A stretch of DNA of 17,739 nt, from NCBI GenBank assembly GCA_946479285.1, contig CAMLFH010000036.1, positions 1 to 17,739 of the forward strand. The letters are read 5' to 3'. This document shows positions 1 through 6,541 of this stretch, in pieces. Each line of letters starts with the position of its first letter. Position 1 is the stretch's first letter. Origin of the DNA: an uncultured Flavobacteriales bacterium. GTDB taxonomy: Bacteria > Bacteroidota > Bacteroidia > Flavobacteriales > Crocinitomicaceae. The notes under the pieces were generated by a model. The model had not been told where the DNA came from, searched no databases, and saw only the letters and a list, made by a program, of their open reading frames with translations. Made by a program: the position numbers and the translations under genes.

Positions 1-1
1 C

Positions 2-286
2 ACGTACGATCAGGCGGTTGTTTTTTACCTGCCAAAAAAGATCAAACGCGGTTATTACGAAGTGGAATTGCAGCTTCTAACGGACGAGCCAAGGACATTA
101 CCATGGGGAAAAATTACAGAAACCCATGCGAATTTGCTTGAAAAGCGTATTTTGAAAGAGCCCGCACCGTGGTTGTGGTCACACAAAAGATGGAAACGAA
201 CCGTTCCGGACAATATTCCGAAACTAAAAGAAGAACAGCGTGAAAAATTTAATGCTCTTTTTAGGACTCATACTCCTAAGTCATAA
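2..286 (+). CDS. Lysophospholipid/lauroyl acyltransferase (LpxL/HtrB-like), C-terminal fragment
   Basis: The reading frame is open from base 2, so the gene starts upstream of the window and about 94 C-terminal residues are visible. The fragment carries VFYLPKKIKRGYYEVELQ and then PWLWSHKRWK, which match the C-terminal part of the LpxL/HtrB family of membrane-associated acyltransferases. These transfer a second fatty acyl chain to lipid A precursors at the inner face of the cytoplasmic membrane. The HxxxxD catalytic motif would lie upstream and is not seen. The 3' end overlaps the next gene by 47 bases if that gene starts at its GTG. The family call rests on memory of the tail motif, so it is good but not certain. 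Confidence 0.75.
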   Translation, partial: TYDQAVVFYLPKKIKRGYYEVELQLLTDEPRTLPWGKITETHANLLEKRILKEPAPWLWSHKRWKRTVPDNIPKLKEEQREKFNALFRTHTPKS

Positions 287-1232
287 CGGAATCTCGCAGA
301 AAATAGCATCAATCGACACGCTTCGATTCGCTGCCGACACTTCTTATTCGCGTATCGTGATGCGTTACCAAAAAGATCTGCTCTTATTCGGAACATCAAA
401 GACCGGAGTTATTGCTTTCAACGAAAAAGACCAAAGCGCAAAAGTCATTATTGAACCAGTGAAATCCGGCGAGTTCAGAGACATTGCCGTGAATCAGGAT
501 ACTATTTTCACCATAGTTTCAGGTGATAATGGTATTGTCTATAAAGGAAATCTGGAATCAGCCACTCCGATTTTCAATGAACCCGGAATTTTCCTCGACG
601 ATATTTCCATGCTAAATAACGATTTGATCATTCTAGGTGATCCGGTTGACGGAAAGTTCTTCCTTCGAAAACGAAACACCCAAACAGGAACTTTCAATGA
701 ATTGGATCAAGTTGTTGAAAATAAACCGAATGAAGGCTGCTATGCTGCTAGCGGAACCTGTGCTTTGTACTTAAACCCGGATGCTTATTTTTTCGTTTCA
801 GGCGGAGATTCTGCGGCTCGTTTTCACTATATGGACCTTTGGTCGAAAAGAACTCTAACAACCGATCTACCGCTAAAAACGGGTGAAGGAGCAGGTCCTT
901 TTTCGGTATTCTTTTGGGATTCTCGCCATGGAATTGTTGTTGGTGGCGATTATCGAAAAAGTACCGATGCGACGCAAAATGCCTGTTTTACAATAGATGG
1001 CGGAAATACCTGGAAACCTTCAGAGATCTTCCCGAATGGCTACAGATCCTGTGTTACCGGAACTAAAAAGATTCTTTATTCCTGCGGAACCACGGGAATC
1101 GATTATTCCAAAGACGGTGGTAAAACCTGGCATTTCCTGTTAAAAGGCAATTTTTGTGCGATGCTTTTGGAAAAGAAAACGTTGTATGCAACAACGAATA
1201 AAGGGGTTTGTTTGAAAATGAAAATACGGTAG
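240..1232 (+). CDS. Secreted BNR/Asp-box repeat (YCF48-like) beta-propeller protein
   Basis: A 330-residue protein with a clear signal peptide (residues 1-20, hydrophobic LMLFLGLILLSHNG, cleavage near GISQ/K), so it is exported to the periplasm or cell surface. Two Asp-box/BNR motifs are visible: DGGNTW near residues 253-258 and SKDGGKTW near 290-297. They mark a beta-propeller like those of YCF48-type and WD40/YVTN/BNR proteins. Catalytic sialidase residues cannot be assigned, so a structural or ligand-binding role is more likely than hydrolysis. The GTG at 240 gives the best signal peptide (MKNL...), but the ATG at 252 is possible. It overlaps the acyltransferase end and may be co-transcribed with it. 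Its stop codon lies inside a perfect palindrome. Confidence 0.75.
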   Translation: MKNLMLFLGLILLSHNGISQKIASIDTLRFAADTSYSRIVMRYQKDLLLFGTSKTGVIAFNEKDQSAKVIIEPVKSGEFRDIAVNQDTIFTIVSGDNGIVYKGNLESATPIFNEPGIFLDDISMLNNDLIILGDPVDGKFFLRKRNTQTGTFNELDQVVENKPNEGCYAASGTCALYLNPDAYFFVSGGDSAARFHYMDLWSKRTLTTDLPLKTGEGAGPFSVFFWDSRHGIVVGGDYRKSTDATQNACFTIDGGNTWKPSEIFPNGYRSCVTGTKKILYSCGTTGIDYSKDGGKTWHFLLKGNFCAMLLEKKTLYATTNKGVCLKMKIR

Positions 1233-1260
1233 GCGCGCGACGCATCGCGCGCCTACCGTA
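1225..1260. terminator. Perfect 16-bp palindrome between convergent genes; likely bidirectional terminator or REP-like element
   Basis: The arms 1225-1240 and 1245-1260 are perfect reverse complements, separated by a 4-base loop (CGCA). The inner stem is extremely G+C rich (GGCGCGCGA/TCGCGCGCC) compared with its surroundings. It lies between convergent genes. On the minus strand it is followed by a T-rich stretch, which fits termination of the thioredoxin gene; on the plus strand the T-tract is weak. The TAG stop of the BNR gene (1230-1232) is within the left arm. The shape also fits a REP-like interspersed palindrome. Confidence 0.6.
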
Positions 1261-1266
1261 ACGCAA

Positions 1267-1719
1267 TTATTTTATCGTTGATACCGCAGCCAGCAATTTC
1301 TCTTTGCTCTGCTTTCCAACCAATTTCTTCACCATCTTCCCTTCCCCGTTGATAAACAGTAAAGTCGGATAAGCCGCCACCGAATAAGTTTTTGAGATGA
1401 TTGGTCCGTCTTCATCCTGCTCCGCATCGATTTTGAGATTGATGAATCGCTGATTGAAAACATCTCCAACCTCCGAATCTGTAAATGTTGTTTTGGCCAT
1501 TTCCTTACAAGGTCCGCACCAGCTGGTGTGCACGTCAATAAAGATAATCTTGCCGGAAGCCTGAGCCTGCTTGATCGCTTTGGCTAAAGTCAGTTTCGAG
1601 AATTTAATTCCTGAAGTACTGTTCATGGTCAATCCGTTACCAACAGCTCTGTTTTCCACAGAAGTAAACGAATAAATGCAGAACGAAAGCCCTAATACAA
1701 GCAATGTGATAAATTTCAT
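1267..1719 (-). CDS. Secreted thioredoxin-fold protein (CGPC active site)
   Basis: About 150 residues from the ATG at 1717-1719. An in-frame ATG at 1740 would add seven residues, but the later one places the signal peptide (MKFITLLVLGLSF...) at the N terminus. The domain has TSWCGPCKEMA with redox cysteines 68 and 71 and the cis-proline in AAYPTLLF (P118), so it is a complete thioredoxin fold. The export signal suggests a periplasmic disulfide reductase or oxidase, similar to the short thioredoxin-like (thioredoxin_7 or TlpA/DsbD-C-like) proteins common in Bacteroidota. The substrate is unknown. It is transcribed alone and convergent to the BNR gene; its promoter must lie in or beside the 9-bp repeat tract upstream. 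Confidence 0.85.
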   Translation of the reverse strand: MKFITLLVLGLSFCIYSFTSVENRAVGNGLTMNSTSGIKFSKLTLAKAIKQAQASGKIIFIDVHTSWCGPCKEMAKTTFTDSEVGDVFNQRFINLKIDAEQDEDGPIISKTYSVAAYPTLLFINGEGKMVKKLVGKQSKEKLLAAVSTIK

Positions 1720-1770
1720 ATATGTGTTTTTATGAGTCATAATCTTTGGTTAAATTTAGCAATTAAAACT

Positions 1771-1824
1771 GTTCAAATGGTTCAAATGGTTCAAATGGTT
1801 CAAATGGTTCAAATGGTTCAAATG
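1771..1824. repeat. 9-bp tandem repeat, six perfect copies
   Basis: The unit GTTCAAATG is repeated six times without error in the divergent intergenic space between the thioredoxin gene (minus) and menE (plus). The reverse complement of the unit contains TTTG, the core of the Bacteroidota -33 promoter element, so each copy could serve as a -33 box for the minus-strand gene. Perfect short tandem repeats of this type change copy number by slippage. Confidence 0.95.
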
Positions 1825-1907
1825 CACTAATTATTTTAAATTCATTCTATTTTTTGAAATACTGAACATTTTAAACTTTTGAACTACCACAACAACTATC
1901 ATTCCAA

Positions 1908-2912
1908 ATGGCGTTTGAAGTAAAGTATATCAATTGTTCTGCAGAAACATACCAGGAGATCAAAAAGGTCATCGATTTTTGGCATGCGGAATCTCCGGAT
2001 TATTATGTGAAGACGAGCGGTTCTACCGGAACTCCAAAATCGATTCTACTCAAAAGAGAACAATTGGAAGCTTCCGCAAAGCGCAGCAATACCTTTTTTG
2101 GCTTGAATGAAAATTCAGCTGTGTTAATGCCTTTATCTCCGCACACTATTGGTGGAAAAATGATGCTGATCCGTGCACTCGCAGGAAACTATTCCATTCA
2201 TGTGGTTGAACCCCGTGCAAATCCATTGGAAGAAATTGACCCTGAATTTCATTATTCTTTCATTTCGTTGGTTCCTTATCAGGTAAAATGCATTCTGGAA
2301 GAAAACCCGGAGAAATTGAATCTTTTTGAAAACATCTTATTGGGCGGAATGGGCCTTTCCACTGAATTGGAACAAACGCTGTCGGAATTGAAACCCAAAG
2401 TTTATATCGGATTCGGAATGACTGAAACGGTTTCACACATTGCTTTGCGAAAAATGAACGATCCTGTTTACCGGGCTTTGGAAGGAGTTCACCTGGAAGT
2501 TTCGGAAAATTGTTTGCTGATTACAGATTCCAAATTAAGCATTGAGCGCATGCAGACAAACGACGAAGTTGAACTTATTGATTCCACCCATTTCAAATGG
2601 TTGGGAAGAGCTGATTTTACGATCAATAGCGGCGGCATTAAAATTCACCCGGAAGCCCTTGAAAATGCGATTGATGAACTCATTGAAGGTTCTTTCATTA
2701 TTGGCAGTATTCCACATGAGACATTGGGTGAAGCCTGTGTTTTAATCCTTGAAGAAGCATTACCGGATAAAGTTTTTAGTGAAATACAGGAACTAATCAG
2801 GGAAAAATTTGGTAAATATGCAGCTCCCAAACGACAGGTCCTTTCTTTGATTCTCAAGACCGAAAATGGAAAGATCCGTCGAAAAGAAACTTTAAACGCG
2901 CTTTCCAAATGA
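1908..2912 (+). CDS. menE: o-Succinylbenzoate-CoA ligase (menaquinone synthesis)
   Basis: A 334-residue member of the ANL/AMP-binding superfamily. It has the P-loop-like KTSGSTGTPKS (residues 35-45), the acyl-adenylate motif GFGMTETVSH (168-177), the hinge region GRADFTINSGGIKIHPE (233-249) and the C-terminal lysine motif LKTENGKIRRKE with catalytic K322. The missing N-terminal part seen in longer ligases is typical of the short Bacteroidota MenE, which joins CoA to o-succinylbenzoate via an AMP intermediate in cytosolic menaquinone synthesis. The other men genes are not visible in the window, so the symbol rests on length and domain layout. It shares the 4-base ATGA with the downstream J-domain gene, implying translational coupling. 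Confidence 0.85.
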   Translation: MAFEVKYINCSAETYQEIKKVIDFWHAESPDYYVKTSGSTGTPKSILLKREQLEASAKRSNTFFGLNENSAVLMPLSPHTIGGKMMLIRALAGNYSIHVVEPRANPLEEIDPEFHYSFISLVPYQVKCILEENPEKLNLFENILLGGMGLSTELEQTLSELKPKVYIGFGMTETVSHIALRKMNDPVYRALEGVHLEVSENCLLITDSKLSIERMQTNDEVELIDSTHFKWLGRADFTINSGGIKIHPEALENAIDELIEGSFIIGSIPHETLGEACVLILEEALPDKVFSEIQELIREKFGKYAAPKRQVLSLILKTENGKIRRKETLNALSK

Positions 2913-3769
2913 CAAGAGCTGAGTGCTTTCGTTTATTGAACCTGCCCTCCGATTCCACAGAGGTAGAAATCAGGAAACAGTATAAAAAACTGGCCTTGCG
3001 CCTGCATCCGGATGTGAATCCTGATCCGCTGGCACATGAGCTTTTTATCAACCTGGGCAGAGCGGTTGAAATACTTCTAAACCCGGATCACAAAGAATCT
3101 ACGGCATCGGAAGACAAAAGGCCTTCCAGAAGGGCCACCAGTGAAACAGAAGCAGAACGTTTGGAACGGATGCGTGTGGCCAAAATGCGTTACGAACAGC
3201 AGAAAATGCAGGAGGCAAGGGATAACAACCGCTATTTCCTTTCTCTCACGAGCGGCATGCGCTGGAGCATTTACAAGTACATTATGCGCCTTTCGCTGGT
3301 TCTTTCATTGGCACTTTCTATCGAGTTTTTCCTTCCACGGCATTATGAAAAAGATGTGTTAATCGGTTATTCCAGCACTTTAAACAATGGAATCATCAAA
3401 CGCAATATCAACAGCATTGAATTGGAAGAAAGAGGACAATTCCACGTACAAAACAACATTCCTGCCTGGAAATACACCTATCCGGAGGTCATTCTTGAAA
3501 CAACCTGGCTCCTTCACACACCTGTAAAAATGATCACTTCAGATGATTTTACGCGTTACCGCACTGCATTCGATTTTCACATCGGAAGTATTCGCTTCGG
3601 CCTTATTATTTTGTTCCTGGTTCCACTTTATCCGTATTTAAGACGCAAGAAAAAGCTTTCGTTCGTTTTTCTCTACCACCTTTCTTTTTGGGGAATTGGA
3701 AGCGTACTGGTGTACATATTGATTACACAAAACCGGATTTTTCATTTGCTGAGTTTGGGTTTCCTGTAA
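2909..3769 (+). CDS. Membrane-anchored J-domain (DnaJ-like) protein
   Basis: A 286-residue protein. Residues 1-60 form a J-domain with the diagnostic HPD at 33-35 (RLHPDVNPDP), which stimulates the ATPase of a DnaK/Hsp70 partner. A charged, probably helical linker follows (about 65-105). Hydrophobic segments at about 122-143, 228-244 and 250-272 make it an inner-membrane protein. The loop between the first two (about 145-225) is predicted extracytoplasmic if the J-domain is cytosolic. There is no G/F region or zinc finger, so it is a class C-type J-protein, probably recruiting Hsp70 to a membrane client. The start overlaps the menE stop by 4 bases. A functional link with menaquinone synthesis is not known to me. 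Confidence 0.8.
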   Translation: MTRAECFRLLNLPSDSTEVEIRKQYKKLALRLHPDVNPDPLAHELFINLGRAVEILLNPDHKESTASEDKRPSRRATSETEAERLERMRVAKMRYEQQKMQEARDNNRYFLSLTSGMRWSIYKYIMRLSLVLSLALSIEFFLPRHYEKDVLIGYSSTLNNGIIKRNINSIELEERGQFHVQNNIPAWKYTYPEVILETTWLLHTPVKMITSDDFTRYRTAFDFHIGSIRFGLIILFLVPLYPYLRRKKKLSFVFLYHLSFWGIGSVLVYILITQNRIFHLLSLGFL

Positions 3770-3771
3770 GG

Positions 3772-3911
3772 TTTCACTACAAAGTACACGAGGGACACAA
3801 AGGATTTTTTTTTACAGGATGAGAGTAAAAGGACATTTGAACTAAACATTACGTTAACCCAAAAGCAAAGTACGTCAAAATTTTTCCTTGTGCGCCTTGT
3901 GTACTTTGTGG
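3772..3911. repeat. Long imperfect inverted repeat between convergent genes
   Basis: The left part (3772-3813) contains CTACAAAGTACACGAGGGAC followed by CACAAAGGA and nine Ts. The right part (about 3877-3911) reads AAAATTTTTCCTTGTGCGCC then TTGTGTACTTTGTGG. Read on the opposite strand the right arm nearly repeats the left (ACAAAGTACAC identical, followed by A/G-rich sequence with a few mismatches). The arms are separated by about 65 bases. It lies between the converging J-domain and smpB genes and could fold as a bidirectional terminator. The ACAAAGTACACAAGG-type sequence is one I associate with dispersed intergenic repeats in Bacteroidota genomes. Confidence 0.7.
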
Positions 3912-3928
3912 TTAAAATTGTGAGATTC

Positions 3929-4387
3929 CTAGGAACGATTTTTCTTCAAACGATCCATTTCACGTTTGTCGTCCTTCTCTTTCATATCGTTGCGCTTATC
4001 GTGCATTTTTTTACCGACACCGGTTGCCATTTCCAATTTCAGCCAGCCTTTTTCAGATAAGAATAATTTGATAGGAACGATGGTATTTCCTTTTACTTTC
4101 AGCCACTTTTCCAGCTTTTTGATCTCTTTCTTATTCAGAAGCAATTTACGGTCAGAACGTACCGAGTGGTTGAAAAACGAAGCATTTTCATAGGGAGAAA
4201 CGTGCATATTGCGAATAAAAACCTGGCCGCCGTCTACAATACAGTAAGCCTCCAAAATACTCGCTTTTCCATTGCGGATACTTTTGATTTCCGTTCCTGA
4301 CAAAACCATCCCGGCGGTAAAGAATTCATCCAATTGATATTCAAACCGGGCGCGTTTATTCTTGATATTTACTTCGTTCTTAGACAT
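3929..4387 (-). CDS. smpB: SsrA-binding protein SmpB
   Basis: A 152-residue protein of normal family length. It has the N-terminal NKRARFEYQL and the hallmark GTEIKSIRNGKA (31-42), which belong to the OB-fold that binds the tmRNA elbow. Its basic C-terminal tail (GVGKKMHDKRNDMKEKDDKR...) enters the ribosomal mRNA channel during trans-translation. The start is chosen at ATG 4385-4387 (MSKNEVN); a longer frame to 4432 would add non-conserved residues lying wholly inside the upstream gene. It overlaps the upstream membrane-protein gene by 8 bases, so the two are almost certainly one transcript. No tmRNA (ssrA) gene was recognised in the window. Confidence 0.95.
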   Translation of the reverse strand: MSKNEVNIKNKRARFEYQLDEFFTAGMVLSGTEIKSIRNGKASILEAYCIVDGGQVFIRNMHVSPYENASFFNHSVRSDRKLLLNKKEIKKLEKWLKVKGNTIVPIKLFLSEKGWLKLEMATGVGKKMHDKRNDMKEKDDKREMDRLKKNRS

Positions 4388-5048
4388 ATTTTTGTTGGTG
4401 CGGCTGAATTTCTCCCCACTCTTTGATACCAAGGTAAAAATAATAAATAGTTACCAGCATGAGAATGTGGCTCAAATCGTCTTTATTTAACCACTGATGC
4501 GCATCCAGTTTCAGGATATAGATAAATGCGGAAGGTGTCAGAATGCAAACTCCAATAATCAGTTTCTTCAAAAATTGCGCTTCCGGGTGTCTTTTCTTCA
4601 GGATATACGCATAAACTCCGGTATAAGTGATATACGTAATAATGGCGTCTACTGCGGTGAAAATGAACTTTTGGGTAAGAATGGAAACCGCACAAAGCGC
4701 TAAACTCTTAATCCAGATGATGGTGAAAGCGTATTTTCCCGGGGTAGAAATCCCTTTGAAATGAAACATGGCCATTGCAGCAAATCCGTTTGCCAGACAT
4801 CCGAAAGTCCAACTTGGATATTTTCCGGGGAAACCAGTATATTGGAAGAATAAGTGTCCCAATCCGCCAAAAAACGTTGACAAGCCGAAAGTGATGTAAA
4901 AAATACGCCAGTAAAAATTCGCTTCATTGCGGAACTTTCCCAGTTTGCGAAAGGCAAATAAACAAAATCCGGCTATAATCCAGTTCAGTATTAAGGCCAT
5001 TGGTTCCTGGAGGTGTAAACCTAAAAATTCAAATTCTATTTTTTCCAC
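4380..5048 (-). CDS. Uncharacterised integral membrane protein, about seven helices
   Basis: A 222-residue, strongly hydrophobic protein with about seven predicted transmembrane stretches, beginning MALILNWIIAGFCLFAF, then an aromatic, glycine-rich second helix (ITFGLSTFFGGLGHLFFQYTG) containing a histidine. I do not recognise a characterised family; it resembles conserved Bacteroidota membrane proteins of unknown function (DUF6962-like is a guess). The start is a GTG at 5046-5048. A promoter-like pair lies immediately upstream, which would leave almost no leader. It is the first gene of a two-gene operon with smpB (8-base overlap) and divergent from recR. Confidence 0.75.
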   Translation of the reverse strand: MEKIEFEFLGLHLQEPMALILNWIIAGFCLFAFRKLGKFRNEANFYWRIFYITFGLSTFFGGLGHLFFQYTGFPGKYPSWTFGCLANGFAAMAMFHFKGISTPGKYAFTIIWIKSLALCAVSILTQKFIFTAVDAIITYITYTGVYAYILKKRHPEAQFLKKLIIGVCILTPSAFIYILKLDAHQWLNKDDLSHILMLVTIYYFYLGIKEWGEIQPHQQKYV

Positions 5049-5052
5049 CCCG

Positions 5053-5083
5053 CGAAAGTACTATTTCAGGCAGGAAAACACAA
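5053..5083 (-). promoter_or_regulatory. Candidate Bacteroidota promoter for the membrane-protein/smpB operon
   Basis: On the minus strand a TTG (5081-5083) is followed 20 bases later by TACTTTCG (5053-5060), one mismatch from TAnnTTTG. Spacing fits the -33/-7 arrangement. The predicted transcript start would fall at or next to the GTG start, so either the message is nearly leaderless or the true promoter is elsewhere. Confidence 0.4.
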
Positions 5084-5122
5084 GTAAATCCTCCGAAAGA
5101 CCTAAAAACAAGCTAAAATACG

Positions 5123-5130
5123 TACTTTTG
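5123..5130 (+). promoter_or_regulatory. Candidate -7 promoter element for recR
   Basis: TACTTTTG matches the Bacteroidota -7 consensus TAnnTTTG exactly and ends five bases before the recR ATG (5136). No convincing -33 TTG is seen about 20 bases upstream. If used, recR mRNA would be leaderless or nearly so. Confidence 0.4.
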
Positions 5131-5135
5131 AAACG

Positions 5136-5741
5136 ATGAATATTCCATCAAAATACGTTGAAGAAGCAGTAGAGCAATTTAGCTCCCTACCCGGCATTGG
5201 TAAAAGAACGGCCCTGCGCTTAGTGCTTAATTTATTGAAGCGCGATACGGAAGAACTGGAACGTTTCGGAGATATTCTCCAACAACTCAAATCGCACGTT
5301 CAAAGCTGCTCTTCCTGCGGAAATATTTCAGACACGCTGGTCTGTTCCATTTGTTCGAATGAAAAGCGCAATCACCGACTGATCTGCGTGGTGGAAGACA
5401 TCCGTGACGTGATGGCGATCGAAAGCACCGGCACCTACCAGGGAATTTATCATGTACTGGGCGGAATTATTTCTCCCATGGACGGAATTGGCCCGAATGA
5501 TTTATTTATTCAGCCTTTGGTAGATAAATGCACTGCCGGACTAGCCGATGAGATTATTTTGGCTTTGAGTCCAACGATGGAAGGCGACACGACCAATTTC
5601 TTCCTTTACAAAAAACTACATGCCACGAATGTTCAGATAACGGCGCTTTCACGCGGAATTGCGGTTGGTTCAGAGATTCAATATGCAGATGAAATTACGC
5701 TTTCACGATCCATACAGCAACGCATCCCATTCCAATCGTAA
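5136..5741 (+). CDS. recR: Recombination mediator protein RecR
   Basis: A 201-residue protein of standard RecR length. It has the N-terminal helix-hairpin-helix SLPGIGKRTALRL (about 17-29), a C4 zinc finger with cysteines 58, 61, 70 and 73, and a Toprim domain starting at LICVVEDIRD (82-91) with E87/D88 and followed by the YHVLGG-type motif and GIGPNDL. The C-terminal part contains the conserved SRGIAVGSEIQYADEITL. RecR acts with RecO (and RecF) to load RecA onto SSB-coated single-stranded DNA during gap repair. It appears monocistronic: it is divergent from the membrane/smpB operon and followed by a long inverted repeat. Confidence 0.97.
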   Translation: MNIPSKYVEEAVEQFSSLPGIGKRTALRLVLNLLKRDTEELERFGDILQQLKSHVQSCSSCGNISDTLVCSICSNEKRNHRLICVVEDIRDVMAIESTGTYQGIYHVLGGIISPMDGIGPNDLFIQPLVDKCTAGLADEIILALSPTMEGDTTNFFLYKKLHATNVQITALSRGIAVGSEIQYADEITLSRSIQQRIPFQS

Positions 5742-5744
5742 AAT

Positions 5745-5870
5745 CAGAATGAGAGTGGAGAATGAGAATGAAGGAAGATTCTTGTAATCTGTTCAAATTC
5801 TTTAGATTCAAAATCCTTTTTTTCCTCATTCTGTTTTCTTTTCCTCATTCTCGCTCTCCTTTTCATTCTG
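5745..5870. repeat. Imperfect inverted repeat downstream of recR
   Basis: The left arm (about 5745-5775) is a purine-rich run containing CAGAATGAGAGTGGAGAATG. The right arm (about 5842-5870) contains TCCTCATTCTCGCTCTCCTT and TTCATTCTG. The reverse complement of the right arm matches the left with a few mismatches. A second partial copy of the right-arm start (TTTCCTCATTCTG) lies at 5821-5833. It probably serves as a weak terminator for recR or is a decayed dispersed repeat. Confidence 0.6.
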
Positions 5871-5875
5871 TTTCT

Positions 5876-5883
5876 TATATTTG
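5876..5883 (+). promoter_or_regulatory. Candidate -7 promoter element for mscL
   Basis: TATATTTG is an exact match to TAnnTTTG, 22 bases upstream of the mscL ATG, giving a leader of about 15-20 bases. No clear -33 TTG is seen. Confidence 0.4.
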
Positions 5884-5905
5884 ATTAGACTTCAAATTAA
5901 GAACT

Positions 5906-6394
5906 ATGTTAAAGGAATTCAAAGCATTCATCATGCGCGGAAACGTGGTGGATTTGGCAGTAGCGGTTATCCTGGGAGCTGCATTCGGAGCGATTATCAA
6001 CTCGCTGGTCTCGGATATTATTACACCGGCCATTCTGAATCCTGCACTAAAAGCAGCACATGCTGACAAAATTGAGGAACTGAGAGCTTTTGGAAATGTG
6101 ATCAAAGCAGGAGACACGCTTGTGAAGGATGGAAAAGTTGTTCTGAAAGACGGAAAACCTGTTTTAGCTGAGAAAGATGTCGTAGAAGGAGGAATTTTAT
6201 ATGGTGCATTCATTGCAAAGGTCATTAACTTCCTGATAGTAGCTTTTTGTTTATTCCTGGTAGTTAAATTGATGAACAAAGCCATGCATTTACGCAAAAA
6301 AGAGGAAGAAGAAACGCCTCCTGCAGCTCCGGAACCTTCCAATGAAGAAAAGCTGTTAATGGAGATCCGTGATTTGTTAAAAAACAAGCAATAA
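5906..6394 (+). CDS. mscL: Large-conductance mechanosensitive channel MscL
   Basis: A 162-residue protein. The start MLKEFKAFIMRGNVVDLAVAV is the typical MscL N-terminal helix and first transmembrane segment (TM1 about 15-40, with small residues GAAFGAIINSLVSDIITP lining the pore). The second transmembrane segment is at about 98-122 (YGAFIAKVINFLIVAFCLFL), and a cytoplasmic helix sits at the C terminus (EEKLLMEIRDLLKN). It forms a pentameric inner-membrane channel that releases solutes on hypo-osmotic shock. The periplasmic loop (about 42-95) carries an insert with repeated KDGK motifs, making it longer than the E. coli protein (about 136 aa), which is common in Bacteroidota. It appears to be transcribed alone. 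Confidence 0.97.
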   Translation: MLKEFKAFIMRGNVVDLAVAVILGAAFGAIINSLVSDIITPAILNPALKAAHADKIEELRAFGNVIKAGDTLVKDGKVVLKDGKPVLAEKDVVEGGILYGAFIAKVINFLIVAFCLFLVVKLMNKAMHLRKKEEEETPPAAPEPSNEEKLLMEIRDLLKNKQ

Positions 6395-6419
6395 ATTCCT
6401 GCATAAAATAGTTGAAAAG

Positions 6420-6438
6420 AACCAATAGATAATTGGTT
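6420..6438. terminator. Short hairpin downstream of mscL, possible weak terminator
   Basis: AACCAAT (6420-6426) and ATTGGTT (6432-6438) form a perfect 7-bp stem with a 5-base loop, about 25 bases after the mscL stop. There is no T-tract, so function as a terminator is doubtful. Confidence 0.3.
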
Positions 6439-6460
6439 TGACAGAAATCTCATTCAAAGT

Positions 6461-6490
6461 TTTGTGGGTTTGAAAATTTATATATCTTCG
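6461..6490 (+). promoter_or_regulatory. Candidate promoter for the RRM gene
   Basis: TTTG at 6461-6464 and TATCTTCG at 6483-6490 (one mismatch from TAnnTTTG) are spaced about 18 bases apart. A start near 6496 would give a leader of about 45 bases before the ATG at 6542. Confidence 0.4.
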
Positions 6491-6541
6491 TTCGAAACAA
6501 ATGCCTAATTTGGGGCAGTAAAAGAGCATATTTAAACACCA

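Noticed and set aside
1771..1824. CRISPR array
   Set aside because: The 9-bp units are contiguous without spacers, so this is a simple tandem repeat.
5875..6453. Long open frame on the minus strand across mscL
   Set aside because: It is antisense to a clear MscL and has Ser/Phe/Ile-rich shadow composition with no domain.
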